Source of the DNA: an uncultured Microbacteriaceae bacterium
GTDB taxonomy: Bacteria; Actinomycetota; Actinomycetes; Actinomycetales; Microbacteriaceae
Reading direction: 5' to 3'
Assembly (NCBI GenBank): GCA_946481135.1
Contig: CAMLMQ010000180.1
Span: 1-5,810 of the forward strand
Length of the DNA stretch: 5,810 nucleotides
The translations under genes were made by a program, and so were the position numbers. The notes beneath the pieces are model-generated. The model was not told the origin of the DNA, did not search any database, and saw only the letters and a program-made list of their open reading frames with translations. This document shows positions 1 through 5,699 of this stretch, piece after piece (within the stretch, counting starts at the first letter, position 1; the number at the start of each line of letters is the position of its first letter).

Positions 1-434
1 CCGGCGACGTTGCCGCGCGCGATGTCGGCGAACTCCGCGCGGCGCTCGAACGACACGAGGCGGCCCTCGGGTCCGAGCGCGCGCAGAAGCCAGAGCGACA
101 GGGCCCCCGACCCGACCCCGGCCTCGACGACGGTCGCGCCCGGGTGGATGTCGGCGAGGGCGAGGATCTGCGCCGCGTCCTTCGGGTAGACGATCGCCGC
201 ACCGCGCGGCATCGACATGACGTAGTCCGAGAGCAGCGGACGCAGGGCGAGATAGCGGTCGCCGTTCGACGCCTCGAGCACCGACCCCTCGGGCTGTCCG
301 AGGATCGACTCGTGCCAGAGCACCCCGCGATGCGTGTGCAGTCCACCGCCGGCCGTGAGCGTGACGGTGCTGAGGCGCCCCTTGGGCCCCGTGAGCTGCA
401 CCCGCTCCCCCAGCCGGAAGACGTCGTCGCTCAT
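1..434 (-). CDS. trmI: tRNA (adenine(58)-N1)-methyltransferase TrmI, N-terminal 144 residues (3' end cut by window edge)
   Basis: TrmI uses S-adenosylmethionine to methylate N1 of A58 in the T-loop of tRNA, working as a cytoplasmic homotetramer. The visible 144 residues hold the small N-terminal beta domain (about 1-65), the family segment RGAAIVYPKDAAQI (77-90) and SAM-binding motif I, EAGVGSGALS (104-113). FERR (129-132) follows where the acidic residue that contacts the SAM ribose is expected. Family members usually run to about 270-340 residues, so roughly half is missing beyond the left edge, including the catalytic part. The ATG start at 434 overlaps the stop of the HAD gene as ATGA and has a GGAGG Shine-Dalgarno 7 nt upstream, so both the start and operon membership are well supported. 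The motif reads AGVGSG where AGAGSG is common; the glycines are kept. TrmI is a well-conserved actinobacterial gene (Rv2118c in M. tuberculosis, from memory). Confidence 0.95.
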   Translation of the reverse strand, partial: MSDDVFRLGERVQLTGPKGRLSTVTLTAGGGLHTHRGVLWHESILGQPEGSVLEASNGDRYLALRPLLSDYVMSMPRGAAIVYPKDAAQILALADIHPGATVVEAGVGSGALSLWLLRALGPEGRLVSFERRAEFADIARGNVA

Positions 435-1117
435 GCGTCGACCTCCGCGCGGAGGGCCTCGGTGAGCTCGGCGAGGCTCAGGCCCTCCATCGTCGGGCGC
501 AGGCGGTAGGCGGGGCTCGGCGGCAGCGGGATGTGGAGCGGCAGGGCGAACACGGTCGCCCCGGCCGCGACGGCGGACGCGACGCCGGGCTCGGAGTCCT
601 CCAGGGCGACGCACGTCGCGATGTCGACGCCGAGACCCGCGGCCGCCGTGAGGTAGGGCTCGGGATGCGGTTTCGCGTGCGCGACGTCGTCACCGGCGAC
701 GACGAGGTCGAACCCGACGAAGCCGAGCGCCCCGGCGACGTCGAGCGCCATGCGACGCCGCGACATCGTGACGAGGGCCGTCGGAACGCCCGCGTCGCGC
801 AGCTCGAGCAGCAGTTCACGGGCGCCCGGACGCCACGGCACCTGCTCGCCGATGCGCTCCCGCACGCGGTCGGTGAGCGTCGCGATGATCTCCTCGACGC
901 CGAGCTCGACGCCGCGCGACTGCAGGATGAGGGCCGAGCGCTCCAGCCCTGAGCCCACGAGCTGAAGCCCGTCCTCCTCCGTCCACACCCCGCCGGCGGC
1001 GTGCACGAGATCGGTCTCCGCCTGCAGCCAATAGGGCTCCGTGTCGACGAGGGTGCCGTCCATATCCCACAGCACGGCGGCGGGACGGTCGACGGTCGGT
1101 CGGTCGGCGGGGCTCAC
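431..1117 (-). CDS. HAD-superfamily phosphatase (beta-phosphoglucomutase/gph-like subfamily)
   Basis: A 228-residue haloacid-dehalogenase-type hydrolase with all four motifs. Motif I is DMDGT (18-22), with nucleophile D18 and acid/base D20. Motif II is T117 in LVTMS. Motif III is K149 in AKPHPEPY. Motif IV is LEDSEPG, with Mg-binding E173 and D174. The helical cap lies between motifs I and II (about 25-95), as in subfamily I enzymes that dephosphorylate small sugar or metabolite phosphates. The substrate cannot be read from the sequence. The reading frame stays open far upstream, but I chose GTG at 1117. It gives the usual short lead before DMDGT, and a TAAGCT -10-like hexamer ends 8 nt before it, so the mRNA would be leaderless. 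The ATG within DMDGT is excluded because it would remove D18. The gene is coupled to trmI by a 4-bp overlap; HAD genes beside trmI are common in actinobacteria (recollection). Confidence 0.9.
   Translation of the reverse strand: MSPADRPTVDRPAAVLWDMDGTLVDTEPYWLQAETDLVHAAGGVWTEEDGLQLVGSGLERSALILQSRGVELGVEEIIATLTDRVRERIGEQVPWRPGARELLLELRDAGVPTALVTMSRRRMALDVAGALGFVGFDLVVAGDDVAHAKPHPEPYLTAAAGLGVDIATCVALEDSEPGVASAVAAGATVFALPLHIPLPPSPAYRLRPTMEGLSLAELTEALRAEVDA
442..446 (-). promoter_or_regulatory. Shine-Dalgarno of trmI
   Basis: GGAGG on the minus strand, 7 nt before the trmI ATG at 434 and inside the last codons of the HAD gene. It decides the trmI start. It also forms the 3' half of the palindrome CCTCCGCGCGGAGG (442-455), so in the mRNA it could pair with the CCTCC just upstream. 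Confidence 0.85.
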
Positions 1118-1119
1118 GA

Positions 1120-1137
1120 CGCACCAGCTTAGGTGCG
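1120..1137. promoter_or_regulatory. Inverted repeat around the HAD -10 hexamer (possible operator)
   Basis: Arms CGCACC (1120-1125) and GGTGCG (1132-1137) are perfect reverse complements and flank exactly the 6 bp AGCTTA that read as the TAAGCT -10 on the minus strand. A protein bound here would block the HAD-trmI promoter and sit upstream of the PAC2 -10. No regulator is encoded in the window. In such GC-rich DNA a repeat of this size can arise by chance; its placement is what makes it notable. Confidence 0.35.
1126..1131 (-). promoter_or_regulatory. -10-like element of the HAD-trmI operon (leaderless)
   Basis: TAAGCT on the minus strand fits the actinobacterial TAnnnT -10 pattern. It ends 8 nt before the GTG at 1117, so transcription would begin at or within 1-2 nt of the start codon. 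No Shine-Dalgarno is visible before this GTG, which agrees with a leaderless mRNA. No convincing -35 is seen 16-19 bp upstream. This is a prediction from spacing and motif only. Confidence 0.5.
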
Positions 1138-1147
1138 GCGGTCGGCC

Positions 1148-1153
1148 TATCCT
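1148..1153 (+). promoter_or_regulatory. -10-like element of the PAC2 gene (leaderless)
   Basis: TATCCT fits TAnnnT and ends 6 nt before the ATG at 1160, placing the predicted transcription start at about the A of the ATG. No Shine-Dalgarno precedes this ATG. No clear -35 is seen 16-19 bp upstream. Its position supports ATG 1160 over the in-frame GTG at 1133, which would lie upstream of the promoter. Confidence 0.55.
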
Positions 1154-1159
1154 GGGTGG

Positions 1160-2044
1160 ATGGCCGCCTCCGAGGAGCTGCGCGACGAGCAGCACGACGC
1201 GCAGCACCCGTTCCGCGGGGGCTCCGTGCTCGTCGTCGCCTTCGAGGGGTGGAACGACGCGGGCGAGGCCGCGAGCGGTGCCGTGCGCGCCGTGCGCGAT
1301 CAGCTCGGACTCGTGACCCGGCTCGAGGTCGAGCCGGAGGACTACTTCGACTACCAGTTCAACCGCCCCACGGTCTCGACCGGCGAGGACGGCCGTCGAC
1401 GGCTCGAGTGGCCCGGGGTGACCCTCTCCGCTCCGGTCGACGGCACCGGGATCCACGTGCTGCTCGGCACGGAGCCGTCGCGCGGATGGAAGACGTTCGC
1501 GGGCGAGATCGTCGACGCGATCGAGGTGGCGGGGATCACCGGCATCGTCTTCCTCGGCGCGATGCTCGCCGACGTGCCGCACAGCCGCCCCATCTCCGTC
1601 TTCGCGGGCAGCGACAACCCGGCCGTGCAGGACTTCTTCGACCTCGAGCCGAGCACCTACGAGGGCCCGGTCGGCATCCTCTCGGTGCTCGCCGTCGCGG
1701 CGGAGGCGGCCGGCATCCCGACGATGTCGATCTGGGCGAGCGTGCCGCACTACGTGCACAACTCCCCCTCGCCGAAGGCCACGCTCGCGCTGCTGGAGCG
1801 CCTCGAGGAGTTCGTCGACGTCGTCGTCGACCGCGGCACCCTCGTCGAGGATGCCGCGACGTGGGAGGACGGCATCGACGCCCTCGCCGAGGACGACGAG
1901 GACATGGCCGCGTACATCAAGCAGCTCGAGCAGGCGCGCGACACGGTCGACTCCCCCGAGGCGTCGGGCGATGCGATCGCGGAGGAGTTCGAACGCTACC
2001 TGCGCCGTCGCAACGGCCGCGACGACCGCCCCGGCGGTCCGTAG
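1160..2044 (+). CDS. PAC2-family protein (proteasome assembly chaperone 2-like)
   Basis: A 294-residue soluble protein of the PAC2 family, widespread in actinobacteria and archaea and named after the eukaryotic proteasome assembly chaperone. Its bacterial role is not settled. Family hallmarks are visible: the opening strand and loop VLVVAFEGWNDAGEAA (about 23-38), the IVFLGAMLADVPHSRP region (about 130-145), the WASVPHYV segment (V195-V199 at its end) and the C-terminal helical tail with YIKQLEQARDT and EEFERYLRRR. The length matches the actinobacterial family (about 280-310). There is no signal peptide or membrane segment. ATG 1160 is chosen because a TATCCT promoter hexamer lies just before it; the upstream in-frame GTG at 1133 is unlikely. 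The gene is divergent from HAD-trmI and convergent with the small membrane-protein gene. In M. tuberculosis the homologue Rv2125 lies in the proteasome/pupylation region near trmI (recollection), so such genes may lie beyond the left edge (inference). Confidence 0.93.
   Translation: MAASEELRDEQHDAQHPFRGGSVLVVAFEGWNDAGEAASGAVRAVRDQLGLVTRLEVEPEDYFDYQFNRPTVSTGEDGRRRLEWPGVTLSAPVDGTGIHVLLGTEPSRGWKTFAGEIVDAIEVAGITGIVFLGAMLADVPHSRPISVFAGSDNPAVQDFFDLEPSTYEGPVGILSVLAVAAEAAGIPTMSIWASVPHYVHNSPSPKATLALLERLEEFVDVVVDRGTLVEDAATWEDGIDALAEDDEDMAAYIKQLEQARDTVDSPEASGDAIAEEFERYLRRRNGRDDRPGGP
2024..2039. terminator. Inverted repeat at the convergent gene ends, possible terminator without T-tract
   Basis: GACCGCC-CC-GGCGGTC is a perfect 7-bp-arm inverted repeat inside the last codons of PAC2, ending 2 bp before its stop codon. 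Read from the minus strand it lies 18 nt past the stop at 2058, where a terminator of the uppP gene set would be expected. No T-run follows on either strand, so it is not a classical intrinsic terminator. Only 13 bp separate the two stop codons. Confidence 0.35.
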
Positions 2045-2057
2045 GCCGTCAGGCCGC

Positions 2058-2618
2058 TCAGTGCACGGCGACGTCGATGAGGATGACGACGAGGCCGAGC
2101 AACGCCGAGACGACGCCGCTCACGAGGCGCAACCACACGCGTGCACGGCGTTCGGCGAGTGCCTGGTAGCCGAGCGCGAAGAGCACCAGGAGGGCTCCGA
2201 GCAGCGCCCAGTCCGGGGCGTCGGGAAGGATGCCGAGCGCGCCGAGCCCGAGCAGGATCGTCGACGGCACGGCGGCGACGAGCATGCCCGACGACTCCCG
2301 AAGGGCGTCGCGCAGCGCCTCGCCGACGCCGACCTCCCGGCCGCTCCGCACCCCGTGCCCGGCGATCGTGCGGGCGTAGACGTGGGCGAGGAAGAACGCG
2401 AGCAGCGAGACGCCGGCGATCACGAGCACCGAGAGCGACTCCCCCGCGTCGATCTCGGCCGGGCTCAGGTCGAGCGTCAGTCCGTCCTCCGGAGCGCCAT
2501 CCTCGCTCGACACCGCGACGAGCGCGGCGAAGAGGATCGTGCCGTAGACGGCGTCGGCGGTGACGACGCGGTCGCGGAAGCCCTGCAGGGCGCCCACCGC
2601 ATCCCGCCGCGCGCTCAC
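2058..2618 (-). CDS. Small polytopic membrane protein of unknown function, coupled to uppP
   Basis: A 186-residue membrane protein that I cannot assign to a family. About five hydrophobic segments are visible: roughly residues 24-37, 61-82, 110-131, 137-154 and 162-184. An acidic, helix-poor loop rich in D and E lies between the first two (38-60), and a charged segment with REVGVGEALRDALRES (94-109) precedes the third. The protein ends at the edge of its last helix. The frame is open further upstream inside uppP, but that part is arginine-rich antisense-like sequence. The GTG at 2618 overlaps the uppP stop as GTGA, the usual sign of translational coupling. There is no strong Shine-Dalgarno. 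The tight link suggests a membrane or cell-envelope role alongside UppP, but the function is not known from sequence. Confidence 0.85.
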   Translation of the reverse strand: MSARRDAVGALQGFRDRVVTADAVYGTILFAALVAVSSEDGAPEDGLTLDLSPAEIDAGESLSVLVIAGVSLLAFFLAHVYARTIAGHGVRSGREVGVGEALRDALRESSGMLVAAVPSTILLGLGALGILPDAPDWALLGALLVLFALGYQALAERRARVWLRLVSGVVSALLGLVVILIDVAVH

Positions 2619-3481
2619 GCCGCCACGACCCCGGTCGCGAGCAGCACGAGCACGACGCCGCCGAGCAGGATGCGGTAGATCACGAAGGGCGCGAACGACC
2701 GCGTCTGGATGTAGCGCATGAGGAACGCGATGACCCCGAGGCCGACGGCGAAGGCGACGACGGTCGCCGCGACGGTCTCCAGCATCCCGTAGCCGACGCC
2801 GCAGCCGGCGTCGACACCCGGCTCGCACGTGAGCGCCGTGTAGGTCTCGTAGAGTCCCGCCCCGAACACGGCAGGCACGGCGAGCAGGAACGAGAAGCGC
2901 GCCGACGAGGGTCGGTCGTAGCCGAGCACGAGTCCCGCGCTCGTCGAGGCCCCCGAGCGGGAGACCCCGGGGATCAGCGCGAGCATCTGCGCGAGGCCGA
3001 TGAGGATGCCGTCACGGTAGGTGAGGTTCTCGACCGTCTTCACACGTCGCCCGAACCGGTCGGCGAGGCCGAGCAGGATGCCGAACACGATGAGCACGAT
3101 CGCGGTGATCCAGAGCGACCGGAGGGCCGTGCGGATGTACTCCTGCAGGAAGAAGCCGGCGAGCACGATCGGGATCGTGCCGATGATGATGATCCAGCCG
3201 AGCCGCACATCCGGGTCGCCCTTCTGGATGCCGGCGGAGTGCGCCCCGCCGCGCGCCCCGAACGAGCGGAACCACTTCGCGATGATGCGGGTGATGTCCT
3301 TCCAGAAGTAGATGAGCACCGCGAGCTCGGTGCCGAGCTGCGTGATCGCGGTGAACGTCGCGCCCGGATCGCCCCACCCGGCCAGGTCGCCGAAGATGCG
3401 CAGGTGCGCGCTCGACGAGATCGGGAGGAATTCGGTGAGGCCCTGCAGGAGGCCGAGGAGGATCGCCTCGAGAAAGTCCAC
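2615..3481 (-). CDS. uppP: Undecaprenyl-diphosphatase UppP (BacA family)
   Basis: An integral membrane phosphatase that converts undecaprenyl diphosphate to undecaprenyl phosphate at the outer face of the membrane. This recycles the lipid carrier for peptidoglycan and other wall polymers; overproduction is known to give bacitracin resistance. Both signature regions are present. LLQGLTEFLPISSSAH (11-26) contains the (E/Q)-x3-E pair as Q13 and E17, plus S22-S24 and H26. LIPGVSRSG (169-177) contains R175. Other hydrophobic segments fit the family fold, and the length of 288 is slightly above the usual 260-280. GTG at 3481 is the start: AGGA (3489-3492) lies 7 nt upstream, and the in-frame stop of the preceding gene blocks any earlier start. 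The only two cysteines, C219 and C227, sit in one loop. The gene lies 36 bp after the propeller gene and overlaps the next gene by 4 bp. Confidence 0.96.
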   Translation of the reverse strand: MDFLEAILLGLLQGLTEFLPISSSAHLRIFGDLAGWGDPGATFTAITQLGTELAVLIYFWKDITRIIAKWFRSFGARGGAHSAGIQKGDPDVRLGWIIIIGTIPIVLAGFFLQEYIRTALRSLWITAIVLIVFGILLGLADRFGRRVKTVENLTYRDGILIGLAQMLALIPGVSRSGASTSAGLVLGYDRPSSARFSFLLAVPAVFGAGLYETYTALTCEPGVDAGCGVGYGMLETVAATVVAFAVGLGVIAFLMRYIQTRSFAPFVIYRILLGGVVLVLLATGVVAA

Positions 3482-3488
3482 CCCGTCA

Positions 3489-3492
3489 TCCT
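3489..3492 (-). promoter_or_regulatory. Shine-Dalgarno of uppP
   Basis: AGGA on the minus strand, 7 nt before the GTG at 3481, in the 36-bp gap after the upstream stop codon. An ATG overlaps this site but is in another frame, which leads to the arginine/serine-rich shadow protein rather than UppP. Confidence 0.6.
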
Positions 3493-3517
3493 GCCAGCCG
3501 GCGACCGGGCGAGAACG

Positions 3518-4936
3518 TCACCCGCACCACGACGGGGCGAAGCCCGCGATGCCCTGATTGGCCGCACCCGTCTCGAGGTCGACGAAGTAGGTCGTCGTCG
3601 CGGTACGGCTCGACACCGTCGGGTAGCCGTCGGGCTCCCCCGCCGGATCCTGCACCTCGACGGCCGCGTACTGCGCGTTCGGTGAGAGACACACGTCGCG
3701 GACCGAGACGCCCGGCGCCGGGTCGGCGAGCACCTCGACGTCCTCCGGTCCGACGAGCAGCACCGCGTAGTCGAGCACGAACCCGGTGTCGCCGCCCGGA
3801 CGCGACACGACCTCGACGTACCGGTCGTCGGACAGCGCGAGCAGTTCGCCGCGGTAGACGTCGTCGGGTTGGCCGTCGTCGGGGGGCGCGAACGTCGTCG
3901 TCTCGCCCGTCGTGAGGTCGATGAGCGCGCCGGAGAGCGGGTTCGCCACCACGAGGCTCAGCGTGCCCGGCAGGAATCCTCGCAGCTCGGCGTGCTCGCC
4001 GAGCGGCGCCGGCACCGCGTCGGGGTCGTTCGTGTCGACCAGCAGCACCTGCTCGTCGAACGAGTGAGCCACGAGGTACGGCGTGCCCGGCACGAACGCC
4101 CAGTCGAGCACCGAGAGCGGGGCGCCGTCGAGGCCGAGCACGGGTCGCAGCAGTCCCGACGGGTCGGCGGGGTCGAACAGCAGGAGTCGCGACGCGGCGC
4201 CGCCGTCGGCGGGGTCGGTCGCCGTGAAGACGACGCCGATCCGCCCGCTCGAGGGCGACGCGTGCAACTGCTGCAGACGGCCGGGAGCGGGCAGGTTGAC
4301 CTCCTGGGTGCTCGTCGATCCCGCGGGTGCGACGACGAGACGACCCTCGGCCCCCGAGTCGCCGAGCAGCACGGCCGCGACGGTCTCGGGGGTGACGGCG
4401 TACTCCTGGATGCGGTCCGCGGCGAAGAGCACCTCGGGCGCCCCTCCGGCGACGTCGCGGCGGATCACCTGGTCGGGGCCGGTCAGGTCGCGCAGCAGCA
4501 CCGCGACGGAGAGGTCGGGGGTCGCGACGACGTGCTCGAGGGTGCCCTCGATGCCCGTCGACGCACCCCGCACGTCGACGCGCACGGTGTAGTCGGTGAG
4601 GGCGCGCAGCATCCCCGGGAAGCGGATGGTGACGGTGCGGGGATCGGAGACGACCTCGATCGGCACCGCCGGCTCGATTGTGACGTCGGCGGCATCGACC
4701 GGGTCGATCGTCTGGTCGACCTGCAGCACGAGACGCTGGCCGGGACGCTCGAGCGCGGTCGCGGCGGCGACCGTCGCGGTGTCGAGGCGCGGGGGGCGGA
4801 ACGCGCCCGCGACCCCGAGCGTGGTCGTCGCGAGAGCGAGCACGCCCACCGTCGCGAGCACCGTCCGCCGATAGTCGCGACCGCGGCGGCGCGCGCTCCG
4901 CGTGGCCGCCGCCTCCCGGATGCGCTCAGTGGACAT
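3518..4936 (-). CDS. Membrane-anchored extracytoplasmic protein: Ig-like domain plus probable beta-propeller, function unknown
   Basis: A 472-residue protein with an Arg-rich cytoplasmic start (1-24) and one hydrophobic anchor or uncleaved signal (about 25-46), followed by a large outer part. Residues about 53-140 look like a bacterial Ig-like domain of the SbsA/Big_5 type: a vDPvdaadVtIePav-like strand pattern, then TVTIRFPGMLRALTDYTVRV. Residues about 145-472 show repeating strand blocks such as LLLFDPADPSGLL, YLVAHSFDEQVLLVDT and CLSPNAQYAAVEV, which resemble WD40/TolB propeller blades. No catalytic motif is recognised. The only cysteines are C416 and C471, in what would be the last blade, so a disulfide closing the propeller is plausible. 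The ATG at 4936 lies inside the end of the TIGR03943 gene (11-bp overlap) with no Shine-Dalgarno, suggesting translation by re-initiation. The domain reading is by eye; the role is unknown. Confidence 0.85.
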   Translation of the reverse strand: MSTERIREAAATRSARRRGRDYRRTVLATVGVLALATTTLGVAGAFRPPRLDTATVAAATALERPGQRLVLQVDQTIDPVDAADVTIEPAVPIEVVSDPRTVTIRFPGMLRALTDYTVRVDVRGASTGIEGTLEHVVATPDLSVAVLLRDLTGPDQVIRRDVAGGAPEVLFAADRIQEYAVTPETVAAVLLGDSGAEGRLVVAPAGSTSTQEVNLPAPGRLQQLHASPSSGRIGVVFTATDPADGGAASRLLLFDPADPSGLLRPVLGLDGAPLSVLDWAFVPGTPYLVAHSFDEQVLLVDTNDPDAVPAPLGEHAELRGFLPGTLSLVVANPLSGALIDLTTGETTTFAPPDDGQPDDVYRGELLALSDDRYVEVVSRPGGDTGFVLDYAVLLVGPEDVEVLADPAPGVSVRDVCLSPNAQYAAVEVQDPAGEPDGYPTVSSRTATTTYFVDLETGAANQGIAGFAPSWCG

Positions 4937-5699
4937 ACGGCTGGCTGGGCTGCTCGATCGGAGTCACCTCGGACGGCTGGAGCACGATCGGCTCCGCGGC
5001 TCCCGGTTCGGGGTGGACGCCGAACACGCCCGCGACCTCGACCCAGTCGTCGACCGCGAACTCGTCCTGCCATCCCGGCAGATGGACGGGGACGCCGAGC
5101 GGTTGGGCGTCGACGGCGCAGCACGTGACGAGGAAGCGGGCGACGTAGACGACATCCGCGTCCTCGGTGGCGACGAGGAAGCCCGAGAACGCGGCCCGCT
5201 TGCCCGTGAAGAAGTCGTCACCGAGCCCCTGATGCAGCAGCGTCGCCCAGTCTTTGACCGTGAACGTCGTCGAGTCGCCGCCGACGAGCTCGGTCGTGTC
5301 GACGTCGGCGAGGGCTGTCGAACCGGCGATGTCGCGGTTGTCGGCGGTCGCCGACGTGAGCGTCGCGGGGGGCAGGACGAGCAGGGCGACCGCGGCGCCG
5401 ATCACGATCGCGGCGCTGCCCGCCATCGACCCGACGGTGCGCCACCGCGCCCGCGGAGCATCCGGCACCTGCTCGTGGTCGTGGTCGTGGGCCGCCGGCA
5501 CCACGAGGAACGCCGCGATCGAGGCCGCTCCCCCGAGCACCGCCATGACGATCGTGAAGACGACGTACCGCGGGTGGATGTAGAGCTCCAGACGCCCGGT
5601 GGCGGCGAGCCAGAGGATCGCGACGACGCCGATGAGGCTCAGCGTGATGCCGAGCCAGCGACGCCGGAAGCGCTCGGCGGTGCGGGTGCGGTCAGACAA
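4926..5699 (-). CDS. TIGR03943 / YcgQ-type membrane protein (DUF1980 family)
   Basis: A 257-residue protein of the TIGR03943/YcgQ family, nearly always encoded beside a COG0701 permease, as here. There are three hydrophobic segments: about 15-33, 45-67 and 92-110. The loop after the second contains HDHDHE (71-76), a possible metal-binding run. The soluble C-terminal domain (about 120-257) carries the family core VARFLVTCCAVDAQPLGVPV (186-205), with vicinal C193-C194, then a strand pattern ending in a Pro/Gln-rich tail. The pair has been linked by gene context to metal (zinc) handling in some bacteria, but its biochemical role is unproven and I see no metal regulator here. The start is TTG at 5699: GGGGA (5706-5710) lies 6 nt upstream and an in-frame TGA just before the TTG excludes anything earlier. 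The gene overlaps the permease stop by 8 bp and the next gene by 11 bp. Confidence 0.92.
   Translation of the reverse strand: MSDRTRTAERFRRRWLGITLSLIGVVAILWLAATGRLELYIHPRYVVFTIVMAVLGGAASIAAFLVVPAAHDHDHEQVPDAPRARWRTVGSMAGSAAIVIGAAVALLVLPPATLTSATADNRDIAGSTALADVDTTELVGGDSTTFTVKDWATLLHQGLGDDFFTGKRAAFSGFLVATEDADVVYVARFLVTCCAVDAQPLGVPVHLPGWQDEFAVDDWVEVAGVFGVHPEPGAAEPIVLQPSEVTPIEQPSQPYVH

Noticed and set aside
1133..1159. GTG at 1133 as the PAC2 start
   Set aside because: It lies upstream of the TATCCT hexamer, adds nine non-family residues and has no Shine-Dalgarno; ATG 1160 fits better.
1118..1759. Upstream extension of the HAD frame to 442 residues, suggesting a fusion
   Set aside because: The extra 214 residues are the antisense of PAC2, rich in R, H and D with no domain. 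The HAD fold is complete from GTG 1117, which has a promoter hexamer just upstream.
1156..2169. A 337-residue plus-strand frame overlapping PAC2
   Set aside because: Almost entirely R/G/A/P; PAC2 signature segments are in the other frame.
2619..2828. Upstream extension of the small membrane protein into uppP (256 residues)
   Set aside because: The extension is an Arg-rich out-of-frame reading of uppP. The GTGA overlap at 2615-2618 is a typical coupled start.
3183..3192. Short GAT repeat in uppP
   Set aside because: It simply encodes a run of isoleucines in a membrane helix (WIIIIG); no sign of a functional repeat.
3869..5128. A 419-residue open frame on the plus strand opposite the propeller and TIGR03943 genes
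   Set aside because: Arg/Gly/Asp-rich composition with no domain-like pattern. The minus-strand frames carry recognisable TIGR03943 motifs and membrane segments, so this is a high-GC antisense shadow.
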